Origin: Pseudobutyrivibrio xylanivorans
GTDB taxonomy: Bacteria; Bacillota; Clostridia; Lachnospirales; Lachnospiraceae
DNA: 64,000 nt
Direction of reading: 5' to 3'
Assembly (NCBI RefSeq): GCF_008935055.1
Contig: NZ_CP043028.1
Span: forward strand, 695,501-759,500
Part shown: one piece after another, positions 54,491-63,669 of the stretch
Numbering within the stretch: the first letter of the stretch is position 1
Layout of the letters: the number at the start of each line of letters is the position of its first letter
Program-made: the position numbers and the translations under genes
Notes under the pieces: model-generated
Database searches by the model: none
Told to the model about the DNA's origin: nothing
The model's input: only the letters and a program-made list of their open reading frames with translations

Positions 54491-56077
54491 TTATTCGTAC
54501 TTAGAAGGTGTGATAAATGTAAGCTTAACGCCCTCTTCCTTTACTTTTCCAAATAATTCCTTATGATACTGATTTCTCTTCTGCGCCTCCTCGGCATTGT
54601 ATGGATGTCTCATGGAAGCATCGAAATAGTTCTCATTAATATCAACTGAGAAACCGTCAAAGCCTGCAAGAAGAATTTCCTTTACCTCGCAATTCTTGAG
54701 AAGATTGAGTGAAATTACTGTCGCAGAATCTCTGGCCTGCTCATCCACGTTAATCCACTTGCTGTAATCAAGTACCTTTACGTTTCCGCGTCCACCCTTG
54801 GAAATATTTGAAGGTACGATAACATTTTTATTTCCTGCTACAGCTGCGCTGTAAGCCTCTGTTCTTGTTGTAAGAAGATAATCAAAAGCTATGTCAATAT
54901 TGCTGTTAAGACCGATTGAGAATACATCATCGTCTGCCACAAGCTCTTTAATCTTATCTGCTGCGTCCTTGATACTTCTACCTGGAGCAACAAGAAGTAC
55001 CTTCTTGCCTCCGATCTGGTTCTTAATATCCTCAACAGCCTGTGTATCATCAACAGTCTTGCTCTTGTTGTACTCAATGTATACCTGCTCTGCATAAGCC
55101 TTATCGAAGGAAATTTTCTTTTCCTCAGCAAGCATATTTAAAAGCTCGCTTACCTGGTCGATTGGAAGCATATGCTTGTTGAAATAGTAGCTAGCATAGC
55201 TTGGTGTACAGTGATTAGCTGATGATAAGTAATACTCTGGTGCATAGCCCCAGTAAAACTCGTCGTGAAGCTGGTTGATAACCTTATCAATAACATCTAA
55301 AAGTGGCTGGATAACATACTCACCACCGTAGAAAAGATTAAGGTGCTCAAGTAAAAGCTCTGTGTTAAGGTTTCCTGCCCCCTTACCCATTCCCATGATA
55401 GAGCTGTCTACCATGATAGTTCTTGTAGTAGGGAACTGGAGCATTGAAATAGCATTTGAATATGAAAGCTGTAAGTTGTTATGTGAGTGGAAACCAAGCA
55501 TCATATTTCTGTCAAGGTTGTAATCCACAAGGTTTAACATACGCTCCATATCGTTTGGACGCATCTCTCCAAAGCTATCTACAATGTAAAATCCCTTAGC
55601 GTTTGGTATTTCTTTATTTACTGTCTCAATTAGTTCTAAAAGCTCAGCGTCTGAATATCTCATTGTAATCATTGGCTGAATATAGAAATCATATCCCTTG
55701 GACATGATGATTCTAGCTTTCTCAAGCATATTAAAACGGTCCTTCTTGTGGAAAGCCATTCTAATACCATCGATTGTATCTTCTCCTCTAGGTGCAAGAT
55801 TGTTTACATCGAATTTACCATAATCAATCATTGCAACATACTGGAGACCAGGCTTCTTAGACTTAAGGATTGCCTCCTTGATAAATGTGTCGTTAATGAA
55901 TTTTGTTCTGCCGTTCTCAGAACCATCCTTGTCATCGATATATCCCATTTCGATGATATCGATATTTGCTGCTTCCTGAGCTGCAAGAATCTTCTCCATA
56001 TAGTCTGTGCCAAAATTGAAATCATTGACACATCCACCGTCACGTAATGTTACATCTAAAACCTTAATTCTGTTCAT
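54491..56077 (-). CDS. DRE-TIM (HMGL-like) aldolase fused to a Rossmann-like C-terminal domain, second copy
   Basis: 528 aa, same two-domain build as the gene at 23724. VTLRDGG at 9-15 and HSHNN near 195 are the active-site marks. From about 345, KVLLVAPGRSIKD, SIGLNSNIDIAFDYLLTTRTEAY and EILLAGFDGFSV form the second domain. It is followed downstream only by the terminator, and preceded by a CMP-sugar-type cytidylyltransferase 16 bases away. That pairing suggests the aldolase makes a 2-keto acid sugar which the next enzyme activates with CTP. Catalytic direction and substrate are not shown by sequence. Confidence 0.7.
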   Translation of the reverse strand: MNRIKVLDVTLRDGGCVNDFNFGTDYMEKILAAQEAANIDIIEMGYIDDKDGSENGRTKFINDTFIKEAILKSKKPGLQYVAMIDYGKFDVNNLAPRGEDTIDGIRMAFHKKDRFNMLEKARIIMSKGYDFYIQPMITMRYSDAELLELIETVNKEIPNAKGFYIVDSFGEMRPNDMERMLNLVDYNLDRNMMLGFHSHNNLQLSYSNAISMLQFPTTRTIMVDSSIMGMGKGAGNLNTELLLEHLNLFYGGEYVIQPLLDVIDKVINQLHDEFYWGYAPEYYLSSANHCTPSYASYYFNKHMLPIDQVSELLNMLAEEKKISFDKAYAEQVYIEYNKSKTVDDTQAVEDIKNQIGGKKVLLVAPGRSIKDAADKIKELVADDDVFSIGLNSNIDIAFDYLLTTRTEAYSAAVAGNKNVIVPSNISKGGRGNVKVLDYSKWINVDEQARDSATVISLNLLKNCEVKEILLAGFDGFSVDINENYFDASMRHPYNAEEAQKRNQYHKELFGKVKEEGVKLTFITPSKYE

Positions 56078-56093
56078 TTAAAATCCTCCGAAA

Positions 56094-56738
56094 TTATAGC
56101 TCTAAGTCTACAATTTTTTCTGCAAGTGTGAAGTCCTCTGGATTATCAATATCCACGGCTTCTTTAAAGGAAACCTCGCTTACATATGGGTGGTCTCCAA
56201 TTCTGCGATGCTTCTTTTCAAATACTTCCTTCGTAAATACGTATACACCGGATGTCTCCTGATATATAGGCTTTAAATCCTGTGTTCTTGGAACATTTGT
56301 AGCATCAAAGTTTAATGGCTCGCCATCCTGCCATAAGTAATCCTGAAGCTTAAGTGCGCAGAATGCCGAATCGTATTCTCCTGACTTAACTGCATTGATA
56401 CAGTTTTCCATTGTCTCCTTTGTGATGAAAGGAGCTGTGGCATGTGCATAAACATAAATATCTGCATCTACAGTGTTCATAAAGGTCTCAAAGATCTGAG
56501 AGAAGTTTGATGTTGGTAAATCAAGCACCTCTGGGCGCTTAACAAAATTTACCCCTTCAGGAAGAAATGGAACAACATCCTCTGAGCTACAGTATACATT
56601 GATGCTGTCGCAAAGGCCTGTAGACTTCAGGCTGTCCAGCTCGTGCTGTAAAAGAGGCTTTCCGCCAAGAAGTCTTGTGTTCTTACCTGGACATCTCTCA
56701 TTTATTAATTTGATTGGCATGATTGCAACTATCTTCAT
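56094..56738 (-). CDS. CMP-sugar-type (acylneuraminate-like) cytidylyltransferase
   Basis: 214 aa. NERCPGKNTRLLGGKPLLQHEL at about 13-34 is the CTP-binding loop of NeuA/KdsB-like enzymes. DADIYVYAHATAPFITKETM follows, and AVDIDNPEDFTLAEKIV is a typical end. These enzymes make CMP-activated 2-keto sugars such as sialic, legionaminic or KDO acids. None of the usual synthases (NeuB, KdsA) is in the window, which points to the fused aldolase next to it as source of the sugar. Confidence 0.85.
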   Translation of the reverse strand: MKIVAIMPIKLINERCPGKNTRLLGGKPLLQHELDSLKSTGLCDSINVYCSSEDVVPFLPEGVNFVKRPEVLDLPTSNFSQIFETFMNTVDADIYVYAHATAPFITKETMENCINAVKSGEYDSAFCALKLQDYLWQDGEPLNFDATNVPRTQDLKPIYQETSGVYVFTKEVFEKKHRRIGDHPYVSEVSFKEAVDIDNPEDFTLAEKIVDLEL

Positions 56739-56788
56739 TTTCCTATCTCCAATTCTATATGTTAGCTAGCAAAAATTATAACTAATTC

Positions 56789-58195
56789 TTATATATATTC
56801 TTTAATAAAATTACAAATATTAGCCATAGCATTTGGTTCAAAAATACTATCAGGGTCAACATAAGTAACTTTATCGTTCTTAATGAGGTCTACAATTGCA
56901 TCTGGATCGTTAACGCAAGTAACGCCCTCTTCCTTGATGAGGAATGCCATATCCTTTGCAACCTCTCTGATATCCAGAAGAATAGATCCGCATCCAAAGC
57001 CTATAGACTCCCATACTGAGGCAGACACTGTACTGATAGCCACCTTGCTTTCAGCAAGATATCTGAAGATGTGATTATCAAGAGTATCTATGATATCAAC
57101 CTTCTTATCCAAAAGCCATGGATACTTCTCCTTATAGAAGCTAAACTCCTTTGGATGAAGCTTATAGATGATATGATATTCATCACCGATTTTATCAGCT
57201 ACAGCTGCTGCAATCTTACTGATTTCCACGCCCTCGCGCTCAGTAGACATAAAGCAGATGGTTTTATCATCCTTTGGATACTTTGCTTTATATTTTGCTC
57301 TCTCCCTCTCAAAAAATGGGAAGCCCACTGTAAGCACCTTCACATTAGAAGGCATATGTACAACATCCTCCTGGGTACGTGAATATACCAGATGATAGTC
57401 AGGTAACACTTCAGAGTTATCCTCTGGATTAAACTGCACTGGTGTCCATGAAGGGAATGAAAAGCCGTGGGCATATTCAGCTGTAGGAATGCCTCTTTCC
57501 TTTCCAAGTGCACTATAGGCAAAGCTTTCCATTGAGAAATAGCAAAGCTCCATAATCAGCTTAGGCTGGACCCTGTCTAAGATTTTACCACAGAACTTCT
57601 TATTAATCTCATAATAATACATTCTGTCGACAAATCCCTCCACAAGCTCATCATATACATCTGGTCCAAAGGTTGTCTCTATGGCTTTGAAAATCTCACC
57701 ATAGTTCTCCTCAACCGCCTTGGTATAAGCCTGTCTCTTCTTTGTATTGAACTTAGTTGAAAGCTTTACAGCGATGTTGGTGTAGAAGGAAACTCTGTCT
57801 GTAAAAAACACATTATCCATTCCATTTGGCTGCAAATGAGTGTGATTATCTGGATGTTCCAGTAGAATACTGTTAAATTTCTTCGACACTTCGTCAAAGA
57901 AAATATTCTCATACACGCCAGTATCTATATTTCTGTTACGTCTTCCATCTGCAACAAAAATAACATCTACCTTTTTTCTAGGAAGAGGCTTAAGCGCATT
58001 AAGTGCCATCGCAAAGAGCTCGCTTTTTTTGAAAGGAGTCTGGCTACCTTCGCCCTTTCCTATTGTGTATTTTTTTATTGTATTATGAACCTCGTAACGA
58101 TAAAGTGTCCAAACCGGAATATCGTATATACGTATGCTGTTGCACTTATACTTTCGTTCGAATTCGAGGAAATTTTCTATAGTTGGAGATAACAT
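56789..58195 (-). CDS. Capsule-type glycosyltransferase (GT-B, CMP-sugar user?)
   Basis: 468 aa. VDVIFVADGRRNRN begins the first Rossmann domain. YHIIYKLHPKEFSFY at about 345-360 and KVAISTVSASVWESIGFGCG at about 390-410 are like the HP and S-x-x-x-E motifs of capsule polysaccharide and polysialyl/KDO-type transferases. There is no membrane segment. It follows the cytidylyltransferase, fitting use of a CMP-linked sugar. The sequence match to a known family is loose. Confidence 0.65.
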   Translation of the reverse strand: MLSPTIENFLEFERKYKCNSIRIYDIPVWTLYRYEVHNTIKKYTIGKGEGSQTPFKKSELFAMALNALKPLPRKKVDVIFVADGRRNRNIDTGVYENIFFDEVSKKFNSILLEHPDNHTHLQPNGMDNVFFTDRVSFYTNIAVKLSTKFNTKKRQAYTKAVEENYGEIFKAIETTFGPDVYDELVEGFVDRMYYYEINKKFCGKILDRVQPKLIMELCYFSMESFAYSALGKERGIPTAEYAHGFSFPSWTPVQFNPEDNSEVLPDYHLVYSRTQEDVVHMPSNVKVLTVGFPFFERERAKYKAKYPKDDKTICFMSTEREGVEISKIAAAVADKIGDEYHIIYKLHPKEFSFYKEKYPWLLDKKVDIIDTLDNHIFRYLAESKVAISTVSASVWESIGFGCGSILLDIREVAKDMAFLIKEEGVTCVNDPDAIVDLIKNDKVTYVDPDSIFEPNAMANICNFIKEYI

Positions 58196-58225
58196 TAGTC
58201 TAACCTTTCTGTTCTACGTAAAAAT

Positions 58226-58253
58226 GGGGTTTGACAGCGCAGTGCCAAACCCC
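58226..58253 (-). terminator. Terminator after the small secreted-protein gene
   Basis: GGGGTTTG pairs with CAAACCCC (8 bp) and on the minus strand is followed by ATTTTTACG. Confidence 0.8.
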
Positions 58254-58271
58254 TTCTTATCATAATTAGTT

Positions 58272-58802
58272 TTAGAGTACAATACCTGGATGATAATCAG
58301 GTGCTAATACTGGAGCAACACCCTTCTGTGGTCCAACCTGTCCCTGAACGAAATCATAAACGCTGTAAATCTTGAAACCAGCTCTGAGTGCATCTGCAGG
58401 AGCAGGAACTCTTCTGTACTCATTTGTTGTAGCATAGTGCATGTAGTAAGCAATGATATCATTTCCAAATGCACTCTGCAAATCATAGTTCTCGCTAGCG
58501 TAAACATCTACATTAAATGCTACACTTGGCTGTCTCTCTTCCCAAATACCGTTAGTGATAAAGTGAGTAAATAATACCTCCTCATCTTCACCTAATACCT
58601 TAACTACATCTGGATAGTATGCTGCATACTGATCAGCCTTAAACATCGGTCTGATAGCTGCAATCTCTTCTGCTGTGAGCTCACGCTGCTGCTCTGCTGC
58701 TGCACTGTGAACCTTTGCCTCACTACCAACTGTGAATGTAGATACCGCAAAAACAACCGCCAATACAACCGAAAGTACTTTTGTTACCTTAAATTTCTTC
58801 AT
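58272..58802 (-). CDS. Secreted protein with two tandem DVYA-type repeats
   Basis: 176 aa from MKKFKVTKVL, chosen because AGGTGGAG is just upstream. A signal peptide has a hydrophobic core LSVVLAVVFAVSTF, cleaved near SEA. Two related repeats follow: FKADQYAAYYPDVVKVLG-FTHFITNGIWEERQPS and FNVDVYASENYDLQSAFG-YYMHYATTNEYRRV. Such repeats are common in Lachnospiraceae surface proteins. It has its own terminator and a separate upstream gap. It may be a wall-associated partner of the glycan; no enzyme motif. Confidence 0.75.
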   Translation of the reverse strand: MKKFKVTKVLSVVLAVVFAVSTFTVGSEAKVHSAAAEQQRELTAEEIAAIRPMFKADQYAAYYPDVVKVLGEDEEVLFTHFITNGIWEERQPSVAFNVDVYASENYDLQSAFGNDIIAYYMHYATTNEYRRVPAPADALRAGFKIYSVYDFVQGQVGPQKGVAPVLAPDYHPGIVL

Positions 58803-58919
58803 AATCTCCACCTTTCCCAATAGTCTAAACTTTAAGCCGCACACCATTGTCATTGTTACATTTGAGTCTATATTAAACTTGTGTCCAAATCAAGATTTTT
58901 GTATGAAAAATCTATAATA
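58803..58919 (-). promoter_or_regulatory. Intergenic region ahead of the secreted-protein gene, weak promoter candidate
   Basis: The minus strand has TTGATT and TATAGA 15 bases apart, a poor match. No other signal is visible. Confidence 0.25.
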
Positions 58920-60743
58920 TTAATACGTTATACCATTAATTTCCAGCAAGTGATTTAGAAATACTAACATACCCTCATCGTATTCCTTATCAGCCTTAAT
59001 ATGTGCAATGTCTAACATACTCTCGTTTGTGTATGGTTGTACCCATGTGGCCAGGTATTCATTGTATAAATTATCATCTGAAGTAAGACATCCCTCGCCG
59101 CATTTTTTATATGCGATACATACACTTATTAGGCATACACAGCATACTAATTCTCTTATAATAACCATTCTGTCCAGGACTTCAGAACCATTAACTTTTA
59201 TGCCATCTAAATGATCTATTAATCTTTCAAATCCCATAACAGCGCATGGTAAAAGCATAATCGTATATACGATAGAATATTGTGTCTTGGCCTCCCAAAA
59301 AACATGAAAAATAAATCCACCTAGAAATGTTAGCATAAAAAAGGAGCGAGTATTGAAATCCTCTTTTGACTCAAATATTAACCAAAGTAATGAGCCCAAA
59401 TAGATTAATGTTTGAATGTAGTCCAAAATATCAGCAGCCTTAGTATAGTTTTCTGCACTAAAGGCATTTGTCATCTTGTCTGAATAAGTGACCCTATGAT
59501 TTCTAATTTGGTTAATCCAGTAACACTGGTATGTTGGTTCTGCCCACATTGAGGCTAATTTTTTTGAGAAAAATCTTACGGCGTAGGCTTTGTCATTAGC
59601 GAATTTTTTCAGCTTATTCTCTATTTCTTTCTTTGCTAAAACAGCTTGTTTATCTGTATAACATCCAACACGTTCATAGGTTTGATTGTTATATCCATTC
59701 CACCAACCAGGAGGATATTCTTCCTCGCTTTCCTGCAGTCCCATGGCAATAAATGCCCAACTACTTACGCCCTGATTTAATACATAACCTGTAAGCTTTT
59801 CGATATAGTATGCTGGCAATTTAGCTACCATAATGCTTACAGACAATATAAATATAATATAAAAAGATTTTTTCAATCTATTATCATCATTATTAACAAT
59901 GCTCAATAATAAATATATCAATATAGCCACACAGAAAATCCAGGCATTATTCTTTACCTGTACAGCTAAAGCCATAGTGACTGCGGAGATCAATATCCTC
60001 CACCACTTACTGTCTTTTAAATATTTCACCACATTATAAAAGGCAACCATTGACAGTGTCATATGCCAAATCGTGCCATATACAAATGATGTGTACATTA
60101 AAAATGGGAAAAATACTATTCCACTTACTAGTAATTCAATCTGTGTAAGTCTTGACACTTTATTTTCTTCCAAGACTTCTACAATCATCTTGTAAAGCAA
60201 TGTTAATCCAACAACATTTAACACCTGAAAGGCTGTGATATTAAAATATCCCCAAAATTTAGATAAAAAATAATTTATAAGAACAAGACCAATTTGGTTA
60301 GTCCACCTATCTAAATATCCTCCTGGATCCAACATATTATATTCACCTGCATGCAGCTTGTAAGCGCAATCAATTACGTCAAGCTGATCAGAACCTGGAA
60401 GAAATTGGGTAACCAAAACCCATACAATACATATCAAAAAAATAACTCTTAGCATATATTTTTTTGCCTGATTGTAAAATGCGTCATCATTCAACTTTGA
60501 TTTAAATTTTTGCAGTGGAGATAGCTTATGAACAACATAATATAGAACTAAAAATACTAAAATAAAAATAATGTTTTTAATCTTGGAGTCCCTGCAAAAG
60601 TATGTTATCTCTCTGCTGTCGCTTGCTCTATAGCAGGTGGAAATTAAACTAAAAAAGAAAATTACAGATAAAGAGACAGTGGATAAAAACACCACTGTCC
60701 TTTGATAAATTTCGTTAATAAACACTCTAACACAATTAATCAC
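58920..60743 (-). CDS. Multi-pass membrane glycosyltransferase (GT39/PMT-like)
   Basis: 607 aa with about 12 membrane segments. The outside loop after helix 4 has LPGSDQLDVIDCAYKLHAGEY and LDPGGYLDRWTNQIGLVL; the Asp residues and the YLDRWTNQ stretch fit Firmicute GT39-type proteins. A soluble outside loop at about 330-420 includes WWNGYNNQTYERVGCY. GTG start, AAGGAG 11 bases upstream. The GT2 just upstream can make its lipid-linked donor. Confidence 0.65.
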   Translation of the reverse strand: MINCVRVFINEIYQRTVVFLSTVSLSVIFFFSLISTCYRASDSREITYFCRDSKIKNIIFILVFLVLYYVVHKLSPLQKFKSKLNDDAFYNQAKKYMLRVIFLICIVWVLVTQFLPGSDQLDVIDCAYKLHAGEYNMLDPGGYLDRWTNQIGLVLINYFLSKFWGYFNITAFQVLNVVGLTLLYKMIVEVLEENKVSRLTQIELLVSGIVFFPFLMYTSFVYGTIWHMTLSMVAFYNVVKYLKDSKWWRILISAVTMALAVQVKNNAWIFCVAILIYLLLSIVNNDDNRLKKSFYIIFILSVSIMVAKLPAYYIEKLTGYVLNQGVSSWAFIAMGLQESEEEYPPGWWNGYNNQTYERVGCYTDKQAVLAKKEIENKLKKFANDKAYAVRFFSKKLASMWAEPTYQCYWINQIRNHRVTYSDKMTNAFSAENYTKAADILDYIQTLIYLGSLLWLIFESKEDFNTRSFFMLTFLGGFIFHVFWEAKTQYSIVYTIMLLPCAVMGFERLIDHLDGIKVNGSEVLDRMVIIRELVCCVCLISVCIAYKKCGEGCLTSDDNLYNEYLATWVQPYTNESMLDIAHIKADKEYDEGMLVFLNHLLEINGITY

Positions 60744-60816
60744 TATTTCAGCTTCTCCTTCTTAAACGACTAATTATTCTAAAATGCCTTATTACTACTT
60801 ATACTCTTTTAATACC

Positions 60817-61770
60817 CTATTCCTTATCGTAGGTTCTTTCGCTGATGATATAGCGAGGTCTCTGCTTTGTCTCCATGTATGTTTTTCCCACATATTCTCC
60901 AATTACTCCAAGAGAAATAAGCTGAATACCACCAAGGAAGCATACCGCAATCATTGTACTTGTCCAGCCACCTAAAGTATTTCCGGCGAAGTGCTGAACT
61001 ATTGAATAAATGATAAGAATCAAACTTATAAATGCGACGAAAATACCCATTCCAGTAATCACTCTGATAGGCTTGATGCTAAGTGATGTAATGCCATCAA
61101 AAGCAAGGCTAAGCATCTTTGAAAGTGGATAATGACTCTCGCCTGCAATACGCTCGTTTCGCTCATAATAAACGCTGGTGCTCTTGAAGCCTACAAGTGG
61201 GAACATTCCTCTAAGGAAGATATTTACCTCCTTGTAATTTGCAAATTCATTAAGGACTCGGCTTGATACAAGTCGATAATCAGCATGATTGTAAACGACC
61301 TCAGCCCCCATGCTGTTAAGAAGCTTGTAAAAGCTTTCAGCTGTAAATCTCTTAAAGAATGTATCTGTATCTCTCTTACTACGAACGCCGTAAACTACCT
61401 CGCATCCATCAGCGTAGGCATCTACCATCTCGTTCATAGCGTTAATATCATCCTGTCCATCGCAGTCGATAGAGATTGTAATATCGCAGAGCTCCTTTGC
61501 TTCCATAAGCCCTGCAAGAACTGCATTCTGATGACCACGGTTACGGCTCTGAGTGATACCAACATAATGCTCATCCTGCTTAGCAAGATCCTTGATGATG
61601 TTCCATGTGTTATCCTTTGAACCATCATTGACGAACATTACACGTGAGTTATCTGAAATCTTATCAAGTTCAACAAGTTCCTTAACTTTATCTAAGAATA
61701 AAGGAGCTGTAATCGGCAACACCTCTTCTTCGTTATAGCAAGGAATAACTATGTATAAAGTTGGTTTCAT
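60817..61770 (-). CDS. GtrB/ArnC-type GT2 polyprenyl-phosphate glycosyltransferase
   Basis: 317 aa. VIPCYNEEEVLP at 8-19, MFVNDGSKDNTW, DCDGQDD (DxD) and GVRSKRDTD are the polyprenyl-P transferase signature. Two C-terminal membrane helices (about 232-255 and 268-290) follow. It loads a sugar on undecaprenyl phosphate. It lies one base from the epimerase gene. Confidence 0.9.
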   Translation of the reverse strand: MKPTLYIVIPCYNEEEVLPITAPLFLDKVKELVELDKISDNSRVMFVNDGSKDNTWNIIKDLAKQDEHYVGITQSRNRGHQNAVLAGLMEAKELCDITISIDCDGQDDINAMNEMVDAYADGCEVVYGVRSKRDTDTFFKRFTAESFYKLLNSMGAEVVYNHADYRLVSSRVLNEFANYKEVNIFLRGMFPLVGFKSTSVYYERNERIAGESHYPLSKMLSLAFDGITSLSIKPIRVITGMGIFVAFISLILIIYSIVQHFAGNTLGGWTSTMIAVCFLGGIQLISLGVIGEYVGKTYMETKQRPRYIISERTYDKE

Positions 61771-61771
61771 A

Positions 61772-62602
61772 CTATCTCCAATTCATTAAAATCTTATCTA
61801 TTTTACGCGAGTCACCCCAAACTGCCTTTGAATCATATGGTCTGTCTGGGAATGTGCCATAAGCAAGACTAATGCTGTAGCCATTATCCGTAATGAATTT
61901 CTCCACACGATCAGCAAGCTTCATTGGCTTACCTGTACAGCACTCAATAATTCCAAGAACCTCATCCTGCATACATGCCTTTGCCACCTGCTCGCAGAAT
62001 AAATCATAGTCAGTAAAATCAAACTGGTTCTGACCTGTTGTAAATGGGAAGGTCTCATCTCCCGCCTCGGCAGCTGCTGTAAGCTTAGAAAAAATGCTGC
62101 AGCCTCTGTGAGTATTTCCCACGATATAGTAACCACGAAGCCACTGAAGCTTCACGTTGTTTTCCTTACAAATAAGCATGGTAGCCTGACGCAGAGCATT
62201 CTTAGCTATGCCATAAAGAGACTGTGGAGCACATGGAGTATCTGATTTGATACAGCCCTCCATAAATCCAATCTCATGCATTGTACCCATGACGCACATC
62301 TTACGGATACCTGCCTTACACATCTTATCAATAAACGCATAATGGTTTGGCAAATCCTTCATGTGATTCTCTGATGCGTGACGAAAACCATCTCGCCATG
62401 CCAAATGAATAACCACATCTGGCTTTTCAAAATAGCCATATGGATCGTCTAAAGTGAAGAGATCTGCATCGATGCGTCTGGCACGCTCATCCACCTCGTC
62501 TGTGTGGAAATCTGTAGCTACTACCTCTGCACCAAGATCCAGCATAGTCTTTACTACACCCTGACCAATATAACCATTTGCACCGGTAACTAAATATTTC
62601 AT
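61772..62602 (-). CDS. NAD-dependent sugar epimerase/dehydratase
   Basis: 276 aa short-chain dehydrogenase of the extended type. GANGYIGQGVV at 7-17 binds NAD, VVIHLAW is the second strand, and YGIAKNALRQ holds the YxxxK pair. It is shorter than CDP-glucose 4,6-dehydratase (about 360), so it is not an obvious replacement for the missing rfbG. It may reduce or epimerise a 4-keto sugar (abequose/tyvelose-synthase-like). Overlap-type spacing to both neighbours shows one operon. Confidence 0.8.
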   Translation of the reverse strand: MKYLVTGANGYIGQGVVKTMLDLGAEVVATDFHTDEVDERARRIDADLFTLDDPYGYFEKPDVVIHLAWRDGFRHASENHMKDLPNHYAFIDKMCKAGIRKMCVMGTMHEIGFMEGCIKSDTPCAPQSLYGIAKNALRQATMLICKENNVKLQWLRGYYIVGNTHRGCSIFSKLTAAAEAGDETFPFTTGQNQFDFTDYDLFCEQVAKACMQDEVLGIIECCTGKPMKLADRVEKFITDNGYSISLAYGTFPDRPYDSKAVWGDSRKIDKILMNWR

Positions 62603-62604
62603 AT

Positions 62605-63669
62605 TTATACCTCAAATAAATTGTCTATCCATGAATGAATACTATATTTCTTACGAACGTCTTCGTTCTCCGCGTACGGCTGATCCAGCCACTCATCGCC
62701 TGGAAGACAGAATGCACTGTAATCACCTGTGCGCTCAGCTTCCTCAGCCTTTGCCGCAAGATTAGAGAGAATTATATCGTTATTATCATTATAAAACTCA
62801 TACTCACGTAAATATATGTTGTTTGTAACTAGTTTTCTTTTAATTCCCAAAGTTTCCATTGTGCGCATTGTCAGACCTTGTTGCTTCTCGTGTGCAAGAT
62901 CGAGCACTGCTTTGGAATTTTTCACCTTGTCGCGAATTTCAGCTGGTGAAAATGGTTCAAAGCTAATGATATCCATATCCAAATCCTTAACCAGCTTTGG
63001 GTCCTTTAGCTTCTTTCCGCGGTAAACGCTTGGCGCAAGATAAAGCTTTAAGCACATCTTTTTATCAGGATTAGCTTTCTTGAAAGCCTTAAAATACTGA
63101 TATCTGAATGGAAAAAATGCTGATATGCTGACATAATCATAAATCTCATCAGATTTTTCACTTTCAGGAATCTTCTCCGCATCAAACTCATCTGAATAAA
63201 ACAAAGGTAACAGCTTATAATCAAGCTCAGACTCCTTTGCATTTACAGAATCAAAGGTTCCTCTCCAGTCAAAAAGACGTCCCAGTTCTCCCTTATGACG
63301 CATATTCTCAAAGGAATCCCATGCGTAGTAAATCGACTTGCCTGTAGATTTTAACGCCTTGTTTTTAAGCTCATGGATGGTCTGCTCTGTTAGGACATTA
63401 CCTCTTATTACCAGAAGGTAATCATAGCCACCATCTGGCATCTCAGAGAAAATCTGATTCCTAAGCTTTTTATTGAAGCCATCGAACACATTCTTCTTGT
63501 GGAAGATTGCTTCGAGGTTCTTTAAAATTAAGAATTTGGTCTTCTCAGGCTCCTCATCGTAAAAATGAGGATGTGCACCTCTTGCCTCAAAATCTGCCTG
63601 CATCTTAGATTGGTAGGCATAGAATTTTGGCATTATTATTAAAATATTTTTATCTTTTAAATTTCTCAT
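62605..63669 (-). CDS. Cytosolic glycosyltransferase-like protein (CgeB/GT-B type)
   Basis: 354 aa, no membrane segment. ILIIMPKFYAYQSKM opens a Rossmann-like domain. KSIYYAWDSFENM, KMCLKLYLAP and AVLDLAHEKQQGLTMRTMETLG follow; the last resembles the acceptor-side motif of CgeB-like transferases. The start overlaps the stop of the gene before it (ATGA). The substrate is unknown. Confidence 0.6.
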   Translation of the reverse strand: MRNLKDKNILIIMPKFYAYQSKMQADFEARGAHPHFYDEEPEKTKFLILKNLEAIFHKKNVFDGFNKKLRNQIFSEMPDGGYDYLLVIRGNVLTEQTIHELKNKALKSTGKSIYYAWDSFENMRHKGELGRLFDWRGTFDSVNAKESELDYKLLPLFYSDEFDAEKIPESEKSDEIYDYVSISAFFPFRYQYFKAFKKANPDKKMCLKLYLAPSVYRGKKLKDPKLVKDLDMDIISFEPFSPAEIRDKVKNSKAVLDLAHEKQQGLTMRTMETLGIKRKLVTNNIYLREYEFYNDNNDIILSNLAAKAEEAERTGDYSAFCLPGDEWLDQPYAENEDVRKKYSIHSWIDNLFEV

